Shown: positions 37,320 to 47,256 of the stretch, piece by piece
Numbering within the stretch: position 1 is the first letter of the stretch
How the letters are laid out: every line of letters begins with the position of its first letter
Notes under the pieces: generated by a model
What the model saw: the letters and a program-made list of their open reading frames with translations, nothing else
Databases searched by the model: none
Told to the model about the DNA's origin: nothing
Made by a program: the position numbers and the translations under genes
From: Rhodoferax sp.
Lineage (GTDB): Bacteria; Pseudomonadota; Gammaproteobacteria; Burkholderiales; Burkholderiaceae_C
Length of the DNA stretch: 64,000 bases
Reading direction: 5' to 3'
Assembly: GCF_030697375.1 (NCBI RefSeq)
Contig: NZ_JAUYQD010000035.1
Coordinates: forward strand, 1-64,000

Positions 37320-37337
37320 GTAGTTCTATAGAACTAC
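37320..37337. promoter_or_regulatory. 18-bp perfect palindrome upstream of narK1
   Basis: The sequence GTAGTTC-TATA-GAACTAC is fully symmetrical. It is only four bases from the TTGCG palindrome. It lacks a GC-rich stem or a T-tract, so it is not a typical terminator and is more likely an operator-like site for an unidentified dimer. Confidence 0.35.
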
Positions 37338-37410
37338 CCTCCGCAAAAAACCATAGTTCCAAGGAGTCGCCTCCCTGCTTCTTCAGGGGGATACCGCAAA
37401 GACCCTCCAT

Positions 37411-37426
37411 TACCTACAGTCATGTA
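37411..37426 (+). promoter_or_regulatory. Possible NarL 7-2-7 site
   Basis: TACCTAC-AG-TCATGTA has the outer TAC...GTA and spacing of NarL inverted heptamers (TACYYMT-N2-AKRRGTA), but several inner positions do not match. It lies 24 bp before the narK1 start, close to the Shine-Dalgarno, so activation from this position is unlikely. Confidence 0.25.
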
Positions 37427-37449
37427 ACGGTAACAAAGGAGTCTTTGAC

Positions 37450-38706
37450 ATGACTAAAAAAGGGCAAGCACTTTCGGTGCTGATTGTGAGCACACTGGCA
37501 TTTACAGTGTGTTTCATGGTCTGGATGATGTTCGGTGTGATTGGCATCCCCATCAAGAAGGCACTCGACCTCAATTCCACGCAGTTCGGTTTGCTCATGG
37601 CGACCCCAGTGCTCACCGGTTCTCTGATTCGCGTTCCACTGGGAATCTGGACCGACAAGTTCGGTGGCCGCGTGGTGATGGCAACCTTGATGGCACTCAC
37701 GGTTCCGGCCATCTATTTGATGTCTTACGCCACCGCCTACTGGCATTTCCTAACCATCGGCCTGTTCGTCGGACTGGCAGGCGGCTCATTCTCTGTGGGG
37801 ACCCCTTATGTGGCACGCTGGTTTCCCAGAAATCAGCAAGGCTTCGCCATGGGTGTGTACGGCGCCGGCAACTCCGGTGCAGCGGTCAACAAGTTTGTAG
37901 CGCCCGCGTTGGTGGTGGCCTTTGGCTGGACCATGGTCCCACAGGTCTATGCAGCCATCATGGCGGGTACGGTGGTGCTGTTCTGGATGTTCAGCCACAG
38001 TGACCCGGCCCACCTGGTTCCCAGCCATATCAAATTTACAGACCAACTCAAGGCGCTGAAAGACCCCAAAGTGCTGAAGTACTGCCAGTACTACAGCATT
38101 GTGTTTGGTGGCTATGTCGCGCTTTCGCTGTGGATGGTGCAGTACTACGTGGGTGAATTTGGGCTGGAGATCCGCACTGCCGCCCTGCTTGCCGCTTGTT
38201 TCTCGCTCCCCGGCGGTGTGCTGCGGGCCGTGGGCGGCTGGATGTCTGACAAATGGGGTGCACACAGCGTGACCTGGTGGGTGATGTGGGTGAGCTGGAT
38301 TTGCCTGTTCTTGCTGAGCTATCCCCAAACGGATTTCACTATTACCACCATCACCGGGCCCAAAACATTCCATGTCGGCTTGAATGTCTATGCATTTACT
38401 GCACTGATGTTCATCCTGGGCATTGCCTTTGCCTTCGGCAAGGCCAGCGTCTTTAAGTACATCAGCGACGACTACACCGGCAATATTGGAACCATCAGTG
38501 GCATCGTGGGTTTGGCTGGCGGCTTGGGCGGGTTTGTACTTCCCATCATGTTTGGCGCCCTGATGGACTACACCGGCATTCGCTCCAGTGCGTTCATGTT
38601 GATGTATGGCGTGGTGTGGGTTTCGCTGATCTGGATGTACTGGACCGAAGTCCGTCGCAGCCACCTCATGGGCAAGGACGCCACCCCCTTTAGCCTGCAA
38701 AACTAA
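37450..38706 (+). CDS. narK: Nitrate/nitrite transporter NarK1 (type 1)
   Basis: 418-residue MFS transporter with 12 hydrophobic segments. The nitrate-signature Gly/Arg patterns are present (GLLMATPVLTGSLIRVPLG; GNSGAAVNKFVAP; FAFGKASVFKYISDDY). Its pattern fits type-1 NarK, often a nitrate/proton symporter. The AAAGGAG Shine-Dalgarno is clear. It is followed by a type-2 paralogue, a common narK1-narK2 pair in denitrifying betaproteobacteria. Confidence 0.95.
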   Translation: MTKKGQALSVLIVSTLAFTVCFMVWMMFGVIGIPIKKALDLNSTQFGLLMATPVLTGSLIRVPLGIWTDKFGGRVVMATLMALTVPAIYLMSYATAYWHFLTIGLFVGLAGGSFSVGTPYVARWFPRNQQGFAMGVYGAGNSGAAVNKFVAPALVVAFGWTMVPQVYAAIMAGTVVLFWMFSHSDPAHLVPSHIKFTDQLKALKDPKVLKYCQYYSIVFGGYVALSLWMVQYYVGEFGLEIRTAALLAACFSLPGGVLRAVGGWMSDKWGAHSVTWWVMWVSWICLFLLSYPQTDFTITTITGPKTFHVGLNVYAFTALMFILGIAFAFGKASVFKYISDDYTGNIGTISGIVGLAGGLGGFVLPIMFGALMDYTGIRSSAFMLMYGVVWVSLIWMYWTEVRRSHLMGKDATPFSLQN

Positions 38707-38729
38707 TTTTCATTTCTCGAAAGAAAACA

Positions 38730-40358
38730 ATGAGCAACCAACCGTATTCGAGCGCGGACATTTCCGACTGGCGCCCGGAAGACGAAAGATTCTGGGAATC
38801 CACCGGTAAGAGCATTGCCTACCGCAACCTCTGGATCTCCATTCCCAACCTGCTATGCGCCTTCGCCGTTTGGGCGATGTGGGGCATCATCACCGTGCAG
38901 ATGATCAACCTGGGGTTTCCGTTCAAACCGGCTGACATGTTCACACTCACGGCCATTGCAGGCCTGATGGGTGCCACCTTCCGCATTCCGGCGTCCTTCT
39001 TTATTCGCCTGTCTGGTGGACGCAATACGATCTTCTTGACCTCCTTGCTGCTCATCATTCCAGCAGCCTGGACCGGCATTGCATTGCAAGACAAAAACAC
39101 GCCACTGTGGGTGTTTCAGGCCTGCGCATTCTTGTCGGGTATTGGCGGCGGCAACTTTGCCTGCTCCATGTCCAACATCACCGGTTTTTTCCCTAAGCGG
39201 CTGCAAGGCACGGGCTTGGGACTGAACGCCGGCCTGGGCAACTTTGGTGTGACCAGCATGCAAATCCTGATCCCTTTGGTCATGACCGTCGGCCTGTTCG
39301 GTGCCGTAGGTGGTGGCTCCATGGTGTTGACCAAAGACAGCGGTTGGATCTTGGGCAAGATTCTGGCGGGCACCCCCACCTTCATTCAAAACGCCGGCTT
39401 TATCTGGGCTGCCATTTTGACGCCCTTGGTCATCGCTGCCTGGTTTGGCATGAATAACCTGCTGCCCTTGTCGCCCAACTACGGCGGCACCATTGCCGCG
39501 TTCAGCAAGATCATTTATCTGTGGGGCATCACCTGTGTGATTGGCGCCTTGGGCCTGTACCTCTATTTGCCCGCTCCAACCGGCTTGGGCCTGTTGAACA
39601 TGTGGGTTGCCCTGCCGTTGACCATTGTCGCCACGCTTGGCGCCATGAAGCTGGCGGCCTTTGGAGAAATGAAAGGCAACATTGCCAAGCAGTTTGAGAT
39701 TTTCAAGAACAAGCACACCTGGTCTTTGACACTGCTTTACATCGTGACCTTCGGTTCGTTCATCGGTTTCTCCATGGCTTTGCCTTTGTCTATCACGGTG
39801 ATTTTCGGCGTGAGCCACATCCCAGACGCCGCGGGTGTCATGCAACACGCACTGAAGAACCCCAATGCACCCTCCGCACTGACTTACGCATGGATCGGCC
39901 CCTTCGTTGGTGCCTTGATTCGCCCGGTCGGTGGCTGGATTGCGGACAAGGTAGGCGGATCCATCGTCACCCAGGTCATCTCTGCGGTGATGGTGGTGGC
40001 TTCGGGCGCCGTGGGCTACGTGATGATGCAAGCCTATGCGTCAGCAACCCCAGAGCAGTACTTCTCAACCTTCATGTGGTTGTTTGTACTGTTGTTTGCA
40101 GCCAGCGGTATTGGTAACGGTTCCACCTTCCGCACCATTGGCGTTATTTTTGATCGCCAACAAGCCGGCCCCGTGCTGGGCTGGACTTCTGCCGTTGCCG
40201 CCTATGGTGCCTTCATCGCCCCCGTGGTCATTGGAGCCCAAATCAAGGCGGGCACCCCGCAGATTTCCATGTACGGATTCGCCGTGTTCTACGCGGTGTG
40301 CCTGGTAATCAACTGGTGGTTCTACCTGCGCGCCGATTCAGAAATCAAAAACCCTTAA
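38730..40358 (+). CDS. narK2: Nitrate/nitrite transporter NarK2 (type 2)
   Basis: 542-residue MFS transporter, larger than NarK1. It has extra loop sequence between TM6 and TM7 (about 240-330) and the conserved GGGNFACSMSNITGFFP and GNGSTFRTIGVIF signatures. It is probably the nitrate/nitrite antiporter or uptake partner serving narGHJI directly downstream. The start ATG (MSNQPYSS) has a weak Shine-Dalgarno. Confidence 0.95.
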   Translation: MSNQPYSSADISDWRPEDERFWESTGKSIAYRNLWISIPNLLCAFAVWAMWGIITVQMINLGFPFKPADMFTLTAIAGLMGATFRIPASFFIRLSGGRNTIFLTSLLLIIPAAWTGIALQDKNTPLWVFQACAFLSGIGGGNFACSMSNITGFFPKRLQGTGLGLNAGLGNFGVTSMQILIPLVMTVGLFGAVGGGSMVLTKDSGWILGKILAGTPTFIQNAGFIWAAILTPLVIAAWFGMNNLLPLSPNYGGTIAAFSKIIYLWGITCVIGALGLYLYLPAPTGLGLLNMWVALPLTIVATLGAMKLAAFGEMKGNIAKQFEIFKNKHTWSLTLLYIVTFGSFIGFSMALPLSITVIFGVSHIPDAAGVMQHALKNPNAPSALTYAWIGPFVGALIRPVGGWIADKVGGSIVTQVISAVMVVASGAVGYVMMQAYASATPEQYFSTFMWLFVLLFAASGIGNGSTFRTIGVIFDRQQAGPVLGWTSAVAAYGAFIAPVVIGAQIKAGTPQISMYGFAVFYAVCLVINWWFYLRADSEIKNP

Positions 40359-40449
40359 CCCGAAACATTGCGGGGCAGATCCAAGCTACGTTACAAAGTA
40401 GTTGGCCCTGTCCTCAACATTTTGAGAAACCATTTCAAAGAGGAACACC

Positions 40450-43400
40450 ATGAGCCACTTTCTTGACCGACTCAGTTTTTTTTCACAACCCAGTGAGCCA
40501 TTTTCTGGTGACCATGGCGTCACCAATGGTGAAGACCGCACTTGGGAAGACGCTTACCGCACCCGCTGGGCGCACGACAAAATCGTGCGCTCTACCCACG
40601 GCGTCAATTGCACGGGCTCTTGCTCGTGGAAGATTTATGTCAAAGGCGGCATCGTTACCTGGGAAACCCAGCAAACCGACTACCCCCGCACCCGTTGGGA
40701 CATGCCCAACCACGAGCCCCGTGGTTGCGCCCGCGGTGCGAGCTACAGCTGGTACCTGTACAGCGCCAACCGCGTGAAATACCCGCTGGTACGCGGTCGC
40801 TTGCTCAAGCTTTGGCGTGAAGCCCGTTTGTCCATGGACCCGGTGGATGCCTGGGCCTCCATCGCCACGTCCAACGCCAAACGCAAGGAATACCAAAGCG
40901 TACGTGGCTTGGGTGGCTTTGTGCGCTCCGGTTGGGACGAAGTCAACGAAATGATCGCCGCAGCCAATGTCTACACCATCAAGAAGCATGGCCCTGACCG
41001 GGTTGTAGGGTTCTCCCCCATCCCTGCCATGTCTATGGTCAGCTACGGTGCAGGAAGCCGTTACTTGAGTTTGATTGGCGGTGTTCCACTGAGTTTTTAC
41101 GACTGGTATTGCGACTTGCCTCCCAGCAGCCCACAGGTATGGGGTGAGCAAACGGATGTGCCTGAGTCGGCCGACTGGTACAACTCCACTTACATCATTG
41201 CCTGGGGTTCCAACGTTCCCCAAACCCGCACCCCAGACGCTCACTTCTTCACCGAAGTGCGTTACAAAGGCACCAAGACTGTCGCAGTCACACCGGACTA
41301 CTCCGAAGTCGCGAAACTGTCCGACATTTGGATGAAACCCAAACAAGGCACTGACGCCGCCGTGGCCATGGCCATGGGCCATGTGATCCTGAAAGAGTTC
41401 TACTTCCCTGACGGTGGCAAAGCCCGTAGCGCGTATTTTGACGACTATGTGCGTCGCTATACCGACATGCCCATGCTGGTGATGCTCAAAGAGCACAAGC
41501 TGCCCTCCGGTGAAACGGTGATGGTGCCAGACCGCTATGTGCGCGCATCCGATTTCAACGGCAAGCTCGGCGCCACCAACAATCCCGAGTGGAAAACCGT
41601 CGCCCTGGATAACACCGGAAAAGTGGTATTGCCCAATGGCGCCCTCGGTTTCCGTTGGGGACCAGATGGCCGTGCCGATGAAGGCCAGTGGAATCTTGAA
41701 GCCAAAGAAGCACGCCACGGCAATGAGGTGAAACTCAAGTTGTCGGTGATGGAAGGTGAAAACCCCAGCAGCGATACCGCCAAGGTAGGTTTCCCCTATT
41801 TCGGTGGCATTGTGAGCGAGCACTTCCCCAACAATGCAACAGGCGCTGGCGCCAACAATGTTCTGGTACGCACCGTGCCTGTGCAACGTATTGCGCTGGG
41901 CAAGGATGGCGACAAACGTGAAGCGCTCGTGGCGACCGTGTTCGACCTGCAGGTGGCCAACTACGGCGTCGCCCGCGGCTTGCCCGGCGAACTGGCCGCC
42001 AAGGACTTCAACGACGACACCCCTTACACACCGGCTTGGCAAGAGCGCATCACCGGCACACCCCGTGAACAACTGATCACCGTGGCGCGTCAATTTGCCG
42101 AGAATGCTGACAAAACGCACGGCAAATCCATGGTCATCATTGGCGCTGCCATGAACCATTGGTACCACGCCGACATGAACTACCGTGGTGTCATCAACAT
42201 GCTGATGATGTGCGGCTGTATCGGCCAAAGCGGTGGCGGCTGGGCCCACTATGTGGGACAAGAAAAGCTGCGCCCGCAAACCGGCTGGACAGCATTGGCA
42301 TTTGCCTTGGACTGGGTCCGCCCACCCCGCCAAATGAATGGCACCAGCTTCTTCTACGCGCACACCGACCAGTGGCGCTACGAAAAATTGGGCATCGAAG
42401 AAATTCTTTCTCCGCTGGCCGACAAAAAGCTGTACGGCGGCAGCATGATCGACTACAACGTGCGTGCCGAACGCATGGGCTGGTTGCCTTCTGCTCCCCA
42501 GTTGAAAACCAACCCCTTCCAGGTGGTGCGTGATGCCGTCACCGCCGGTATGGACCCCGTTGCTTACACAGTCAAGAGCTTGAAAGATGGCTCATTGAAG
42601 ATGAGTTGCGAAGATCCAGACCACCCAGACAACTGGCCACGTAATATGTTTGTGTGGCGCTCCAATATTTTGGGCTCCAGCGGCAAGGGACACGAGTACT
42701 TCCTCAAGCATCTGTTGGGAACCACCCACGGCGTGCAGGGCAAGGATTTGGGCACGGACGACGCCAAGCCCACCGAAGTGGTGTGGCATGACAAAGCGCC
42801 TGAGGGCAAGTTGGACCTGCTGATCACGCTGGATTTCCGCATGAGCACCACTTGTCTGTATTCCGACATCGTTTTGCCGACCGCCACCTGGTACGAGAAA
42901 AACGACCTCAACACCAGCGACATGCACCCCTTTATCCACCCGCTGTCGGCAGCGGTGGACCCTGCATGGCAGTCACGCAGCGACTGGGATATCTACAAAG
43001 GCTTCGCCAAAAAATTCAGCGAAGTCTGCGTGGGTCACCTGGGCGTGGAGCGCGAGATGGTGCTGTCGCCCCTGATGCACGACTCTCCTGCTGAACTGGC
43101 ACAACCCTTTGGCGTGCAGGACTGGAAGCGCGGCGAGATCGACCTGATCCCGGGCAAGACCGCTCCCAATATGACCGTCATTGAGCGCGATTACCCCAAT
43201 GTGTACAAACGTTTCACAGCGCTTGGACCATTGATGAACAAGGCTGGCAACGGCGGCAAGGGCATCAACTGGGATACAAAAATTGAAGTCAAACAACTCG
43301 GCGAGTTGAACGGCTTTGTGACCGCTGAAGGCGTTTCCTGCGGCATGCCGAAAATTGAGACGGATATCGATGCCTGCGAGGTCATTCTCCAATTGGCACC

Positions 43401-44268
43401 GGAAACCAACGGGCATGTAGCCGTGAAGGCCTGGGAAGCATTGGGCAAACAAACCGGTTTGGACCACACCCATTTGGCCGTGTACCGCGAAGACGAAAAA
43501 ATCCGTTACCGCGATGTGCAGGCACAACCTCGCAAAATTATCAGCTCGCCCACTTGGAGCGGTATTGAGTCGGAGACGGTGTCTTACAACGCTGGTTACA
43601 CCAACGTGCATGAGATGATCCCATGGCGCACCCTCACCGGTCGTCAGCAGTTTTACATGGACCACCCATGGATGACTGCGTTCGGGGAAGGTTTCTCCAG
43701 CTATCGCCCACCCGTGGATTTGAAGACCACCGCAGGTATTCAGAATATCAAATCCAACGGCAATAAAGAGATTGCGTTGAACTTCATCACGCCGCACCAG
43801 AAGTGGGGTATTCACTCCACCTACAGTGACAACCTGCACATGCTGACACTGAACCGGGGTGGTCCGGTGATTTGGCTCAGTGAAGATGACGCCAAATCCA
43901 TTGGTGTGGTGGACAACGATTGGGTCGAACTGTTCAACATCAACGGGGCGATTACAGCGCGTGCGGTCGTGAGCCAACGGGTGAATAACGGCATGACGCT
44001 GATGTACCACGCCCAGGAAAAAATCATCAACGTTCCTGGCTCGGAAATTACCGGTGCACGCGGTGGTATCCACAACTCGGTCACCCGCGTGGTGCTCAAG
44101 CCCACCCACATGATTGGCGGCTACGCCCAATTCAGCTACGGCTTCAACTATTACGGAACCATCGGAACCAACCGCGATGAGTTTGTGGTGGTTCGCAAGA
44201 TGAACAAAGTGGACTGGCTGGACGATGAACCCAGTTCGACCGACAACTCAACCACAGCCCACGCGTAA
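40450..44268 (+). CDS. narG: Respiratory nitrate reductase alpha subunit NarG
   Basis: Catalytic subunit of the membrane nitrate reductase facing the cytoplasm: 1272 residues, close to the E. coli length. The N-terminal HGVNCTGSCSWKIYV carries the FS0 cluster ligands (His and Cys). Mo-bis-PGD binding stretches and the conserved MVSYGAGSRY, LDFRMSTTCLYSD and NTSDMHPFI motifs follow. Start ATG 40450 is preceded by AGAGGA. It is the first gene of narGHJI, 91 bp after narK2. Confidence 0.98.
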   Translation: MSHFLDRLSFFSQPSEPFSGDHGVTNGEDRTWEDAYRTRWAHDKIVRSTHGVNCTGSCSWKIYVKGGIVTWETQQTDYPRTRWDMPNHEPRGCARGASYSWYLYSANRVKYPLVRGRLLKLWREARLSMDPVDAWASIATSNAKRKEYQSVRGLGGFVRSGWDEVNEMIAAANVYTIKKHGPDRVVGFSPIPAMSMVSYGAGSRYLSLIGGVPLSFYDWYCDLPPSSPQVWGEQTDVPESADWYNSTYIIAWGSNVPQTRTPDAHFFTEVRYKGTKTVAVTPDYSEVAKLSDIWMKPKQGTDAAVAMAMGHVILKEFYFPDGGKARSAYFDDYVRRYTDMPMLVMLKEHKLPSGETVMVPDRYVRASDFNGKLGATNNPEWKTVALDNTGKVVLPNGALGFRWGPDGRADEGQWNLEAKEARHGNEVKLKLSVMEGENPSSDTAKVGFPYFGGIVSEHFPNNATGAGANNVLVRTVPVQRIALGKDGDKREALVATVFDLQVANYGVARGLPGELAAKDFNDDTPYTPAWQERITGTPREQLITVARQFAENADKTHGKSMVIIGAAMNHWYHADMNYRGVINMLMMCGCIGQSGGGWAHYVGQEKLRPQTGWTALAFALDWVRPPRQMNGTSFFYAHTDQWRYEKLGIEEILSPLADKKLYGGSMIDYNVRAERMGWLPSAPQLKTNPFQVVRDAVTAGMDPVAYTVKSLKDGSLKMSCEDPDHPDNWPRNMFVWRSNILGSSGKGHEYFLKHLLGTTHGVQGKDLGTDDAKPTEVVWHDKAPEGKLDLLITLDFRMSTTCLYSDIVLPTATWYEKNDLNTSDMHPFIHPLSAAVDPAWQSRSDWDIYKGFAKKFSEVCVGHLGVEREMVLSPLMHDSPAELAQPFGVQDWKRGEIDLIPGKTAPNMTVIERDYPNVYKRFTALGPLMNKAGNGGKGINWDTKIEVKQLGELNGFVTAEGVSCGMPKIETDIDACEVILQLAPETNGHVAVKAWEALGKQTGLDHTHLAVYREDEKIRYRDVQAQPRKIISSPTWSGIESETVSYNAGYTNVHEMIPWRTLTGRQQFYMDHPWMTAFGEGFSSYRPPVDLKTTAGIQNIKSNGNKEIALNFITPHQKWGIHSTYSDNLHMLTLNRGGPVIWLSEDDAKSIGVVDNDWVELFNINGAITARAVVSQRVNNGMTLMYHAQEKIINVPGSEITGARGGIHNSVTRVVLKPTHMIGGYAQFSYGFNYYGTIGTNRDEFVVVRKMNKVDWLDDEPSSTDNSTTAHA

Positions 44269-44279
44269 GGAGATTACAA

Positions 44280-45803
44280 ATGAAAATTCGCGCACAAATC
44301 GGCATGGTGCTGAACCTGGACAAGTGCATCGGTTGCCACACTTGCTCGGTCACCTGCAAAAACGTCTGGACCAGCCGTCCCGGCATGGAATACGCTTGGT
44401 TCAACAACGTGGAGACCAAGCCCGGCATTGGTTATCCCAAAGAGTGGGAAAACCAAGACAAATGGAATGGCGGCTGGCAGCGTTTGCCTAGCGGCAAAAT
44501 CGAGCCACGCCAAGGGGCCAAGTGGAAGCTGCTCATGCGCATCTTCGCCAACCCCAACCTGCCCGAGATTGACGATTACTACGAGCCGTTCACCTTCGAC
44601 TACGACCACCTGCACTCGGCGCCAGAAATGAAGGCCGCGCCAACGGCACGTCCACGCAGCTTGATCACCGGCAAGCGCATGGAAAAAATCGTATGGGGCC
44701 CCAACTGGGAAGAAATTTTGGGTGGCGAGTTCTCCAAGCGCAGCAAGGACAAGAACTTCGACAACATCCAGAAGGACATCTACGGCCAGTTCGAAAACAC
44801 CTTCATGATGTACCTGCCGCGCCTGTGCGAACACTGCCTGAATCCGGCATGTGTGGCCAGCTGCCCGTCCGGTTCCATCTACAAGCGCGAAGAAGACGGC
44901 ATTGTGCTGATCGACCAGGACAAGTGCCGCGGTTGGCGCATGTGCGTGAGCGGTTGCCCCTACAAGAAGATTTACTACAACTGGAAGTCGGGCAAGGCCG
45001 AGAAGTGCATTTTCTGCTACCCCCGCATTGAAGCCGGAATGCCGACAGTGTGTTCCGAAACCTGCGTCGGCCGCATCCGCTACCTTGGCGTGCTGCTCTA
45101 TGATGCGGACCGCATTCAGGAAGCTGCAAGCGTGGAACATGACCGCGATTTGTACCAGGCACAGCTGGACATCTTCTTGGACCCCAATGATCCCAAAGTC
45201 ATTGAACAAGCACGCATCGACGGCATCCCTGACAAGTGGATGGAAGCTGCACGCAAGAGCCCGGTGTACAAAATGGCTGTGGACTGGAAAGTCGCCCTGC
45301 CACTGCATCCCGAGTACCGCACGCTGCCCATGGTCTGGTATGTGCCACCGCTCTCACCCATCAGCGCTGCCGCCAACGCAGGGCACATCGGTGTCAACGG
45401 TCAAATTCCTGATGTCAAACAACTGCGCATCCCGGTCAAGTACCTGGCTAACTTGCTCACGGCGGGCGATACGCAACCCGTAGAGCGGGCACTGGAGCGC
45501 ATGCTGGCCATGCGTGCTTACCAGCGCGAAAAACATGTGGATGGCCGCATCAACACCGCTGCGTTGGACCAAGTGCAGATGACCCAGGCCGAAGTGGAAG
45601 AGATGTACCATGTGATGGCTATCGCTAACTACGAAGACCGTTTTGTCATTCCAAGTACACACCGTGAATACGCGGAAAATACTTTTGATGTGCGTGGCGG
45701 TTGCGGCTTCTCGTTTGGCAATGGTTGCTCCGACGGCGCAGGCGAGACGAGCTTGTTTGGTGGCACCAAGCGGCGCACCATCCCGATCAAGGCTGAGGTC
45801 TAA
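44280..45803 (+). CDS. narH: Respiratory nitrate reductase beta subunit NarH
   Basis: Fe-S electron-transfer subunit, 507 residues, with the canonical four cysteine groups: CIGCHTCSVTCKNVW (near 16), CEHCLNPACVASCPSG, CRGWRMCVSGCPYKK and CIFCYPRIEAGMPTVCSETC. The third cluster has Trp in place of one Cys (CRGW), typical of the [3Fe-4S] centre. GGAG precedes the ATG. It passes electrons from NarI to NarG. Confidence 0.97.
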   Translation: MKIRAQIGMVLNLDKCIGCHTCSVTCKNVWTSRPGMEYAWFNNVETKPGIGYPKEWENQDKWNGGWQRLPSGKIEPRQGAKWKLLMRIFANPNLPEIDDYYEPFTFDYDHLHSAPEMKAAPTARPRSLITGKRMEKIVWGPNWEEILGGEFSKRSKDKNFDNIQKDIYGQFENTFMMYLPRLCEHCLNPACVASCPSGSIYKREEDGIVLIDQDKCRGWRMCVSGCPYKKIYYNWKSGKAEKCIFCYPRIEAGMPTVCSETCVGRIRYLGVLLYDADRIQEAASVEHDRDLYQAQLDIFLDPNDPKVIEQARIDGIPDKWMEAARKSPVYKMAVDWKVALPLHPEYRTLPMVWYVPPLSPISAAANAGHIGVNGQIPDVKQLRIPVKYLANLLTAGDTQPVERALERMLAMRAYQREKHVDGRINTAALDQVQMTQAEVEEMYHVMAIANYEDRFVIPSTHREYAENTFDVRGGCGFSFGNGCSDGAGETSLFGGTKRRTIPIKAEV

Positions 45804-45805
45804 CC

Positions 45806-46516
45806 ATGTCGCAACTCCCCAACGCATCCACCTCTTTGCGGGTGCTTGCGCGGCTGCTGTCTTACCCAGACGCAGCATTGCGAGAGCATCTGTCGGGCAT
45901 GCGCCAGGCACTGCATTCGGACAACACCGTTCCGGCTGCACGCATGGCGGAACTCGACGCACTCATGGCGAACCTGGAGCGCGGCGACGCGCTTGAAAAC
46001 GAAGCCGAGTACGTGCAGATTTTCGACCGCGGGCGCGCCACCTCTTTGCACCTGTTTGAACATGTGCACGGGGACTCCAAGGACCGGGGTCCCGCCATGA
46101 TCGACCTGGCCCAAACCTACGAGAAAGCCGGTTTGTTCCTTGCGCCTGGCGAAATGCCGGACTATTTGCCCGTGGTGCTTGAATTTGTGTCCACCCAGCC
46201 CCCCAAGGAAGCCCGCGCTTTCCTGGGCGAGATGACGCACATCTTCAATGCCATCTTCAGTGCCCTCCAGCAACGCCAAAGCGCCTATGCCAGCGTATTG
46301 GGCGCACTACTGGAGCTATCAGGCGAGACCGCCCACGCCGTCAAAGTCGTGGCAGATGAACCGCTTGACTCCGCCTGGGAAGAGCCCGCCGTGTTCGATG
46401 GCTGCTCCTCCAAAGGTCAATCCAAGCCTGGCCAGGCTCAACCTATTCACTTCGTCAAGAAAGATGCAGCACAAGCAAGTGCCAAGACCGCATCACCCAC
46501 AGGAGTATCACTATGA
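45806..46516 (+). CDS. narJ: Nitrate reductase molybdenum cofactor assembly chaperone NarJ
   Basis: 236-residue helical Tat-proofreading-type chaperone that keeps apo-NarG competent for Mo cofactor insertion and membrane attachment. Family features include LARLLSYPDAALREHL near the N-terminus and the YVQIFDRGRATSLHLFEHVHGD block. The start codon follows the narH stop by 2 bp. Its end overlaps narI by four bases (ATGA). Confidence 0.95.
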   Translation: MSQLPNASTSLRVLARLLSYPDAALREHLSGMRQALHSDNTVPAARMAELDALMANLERGDALENEAEYVQIFDRGRATSLHLFEHVHGDSKDRGPAMIDLAQTYEKAGLFLAPGEMPDYLPVVLEFVSTQPPKEARAFLGEMTHIFNAIFSALQQRQSAYASVLGALLELSGETAHAVKVVADEPLDSAWEEPAVFDGCSSKGQSKPGQAQPIHFVKKDAAQASAKTASPTGVSL

Positions 46517-47247
46517 ACGCGCTCGACAATTTTCTGTTTGGTCTGTATCCCTATATTTGCCTCACGGTTTTTCTGCTGGGCAGCCTGATCCGATTCGATC
46601 GGGACCAATACACCTGGAAGAGTGACTCTTCCCAGTTGCTCAAAGCCGGGCAACTGCGGGTTGGCAGCAACCTGTTTCACGTAGGGGTGTTGTTTTTGTT
46701 CTTCGGCCACTTCTTTGGCATGCTCACACCACACTTTGTGTATGAGAACTTCATCACGGCCGGTTCCAAGCAACTGATGGCCATGGTCAGCGGTGGCATT
46801 GCGGGAACGTTGGGCTTCATCGGCGTTACGATTTTGCTGCACCGCCGTCTTTCTGAACCACGCATCCGCGCCACCTCCAAAACCAGCGACATCGTTTTAC
46901 TGGTTCTGTTGTGGCTGCAACTGGCTTTGGGCTTGGCGACGATTCCATTGTCCGGACAGCACATGGACGGCAGCATGATGATGAAATTGGCCGGTTGGGC
47001 CCAGCACATCGTGACTTTCCAACCTGGTGCTCCTGAATTGTTGTCTGAGGCAGGTTGGATTTTCAAAATGCACATGTTCTTGGGAATGAGCATTTTCTTT
47101 ATCTTCCCGTTCACCCGCCTGGTGCATGTGTGGAGCGGCTTTGGTGCTGCGGCCTATCTGGTTCGTCCTTACCAAGTGGTACGTGCCCGCCGCCTGAACG
47201 TGCCTGCTGGACACAATCAGCCACGCCGTCCTGGCGCCGGCGTCTAA
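46513..47247 (+). CDS. narI: Respiratory nitrate reductase gamma subunit NarI
   Basis: 244-residue diheme b-type cytochrome with five hydrophobic segments and periplasmic quinol site. Histidines sit in HVGVLFLFFGHFFGM (TM2) and TRLVHVWSG (TM5), consistent with the heme ligands of NarI. It delivers electrons from the quinol pool to NarH. Translation is coupled to narJ by an ATGA overlap, and a PPIase gene follows after 9 bp. Confidence 0.96.
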   Translation: MNALDNFLFGLYPYICLTVFLLGSLIRFDRDQYTWKSDSSQLLKAGQLRVGSNLFHVGVLFLFFGHFFGMLTPHFVYENFITAGSKQLMAMVSGGIAGTLGFIGVTILLHRRLSEPRIRATSKTSDIVLLVLLWLQLALGLATIPLSGQHMDGSMMMKLAGWAQHIVTFQPGAPELLSEAGWIFKMHMFLGMSIFFIFPFTRLVHVWSGFGAAAYLVRPYQVVRARRLNVPAGHNQPRRPGAGV

Positions 47248-47256
47248 GGAATCACC

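Noticed and set aside
40413..40426. CTCAA-CATT-TTGAG upstream of narG as an FNR box
   Set aside because: The half-sites are in the opposite arrangement to TTGAT...ATCAA, although the spacing is the same.
40483..42363. 626-codon minus-strand frame inside narG
   Set aside because: Antisense to the highly conserved narG; no recognisable domain.
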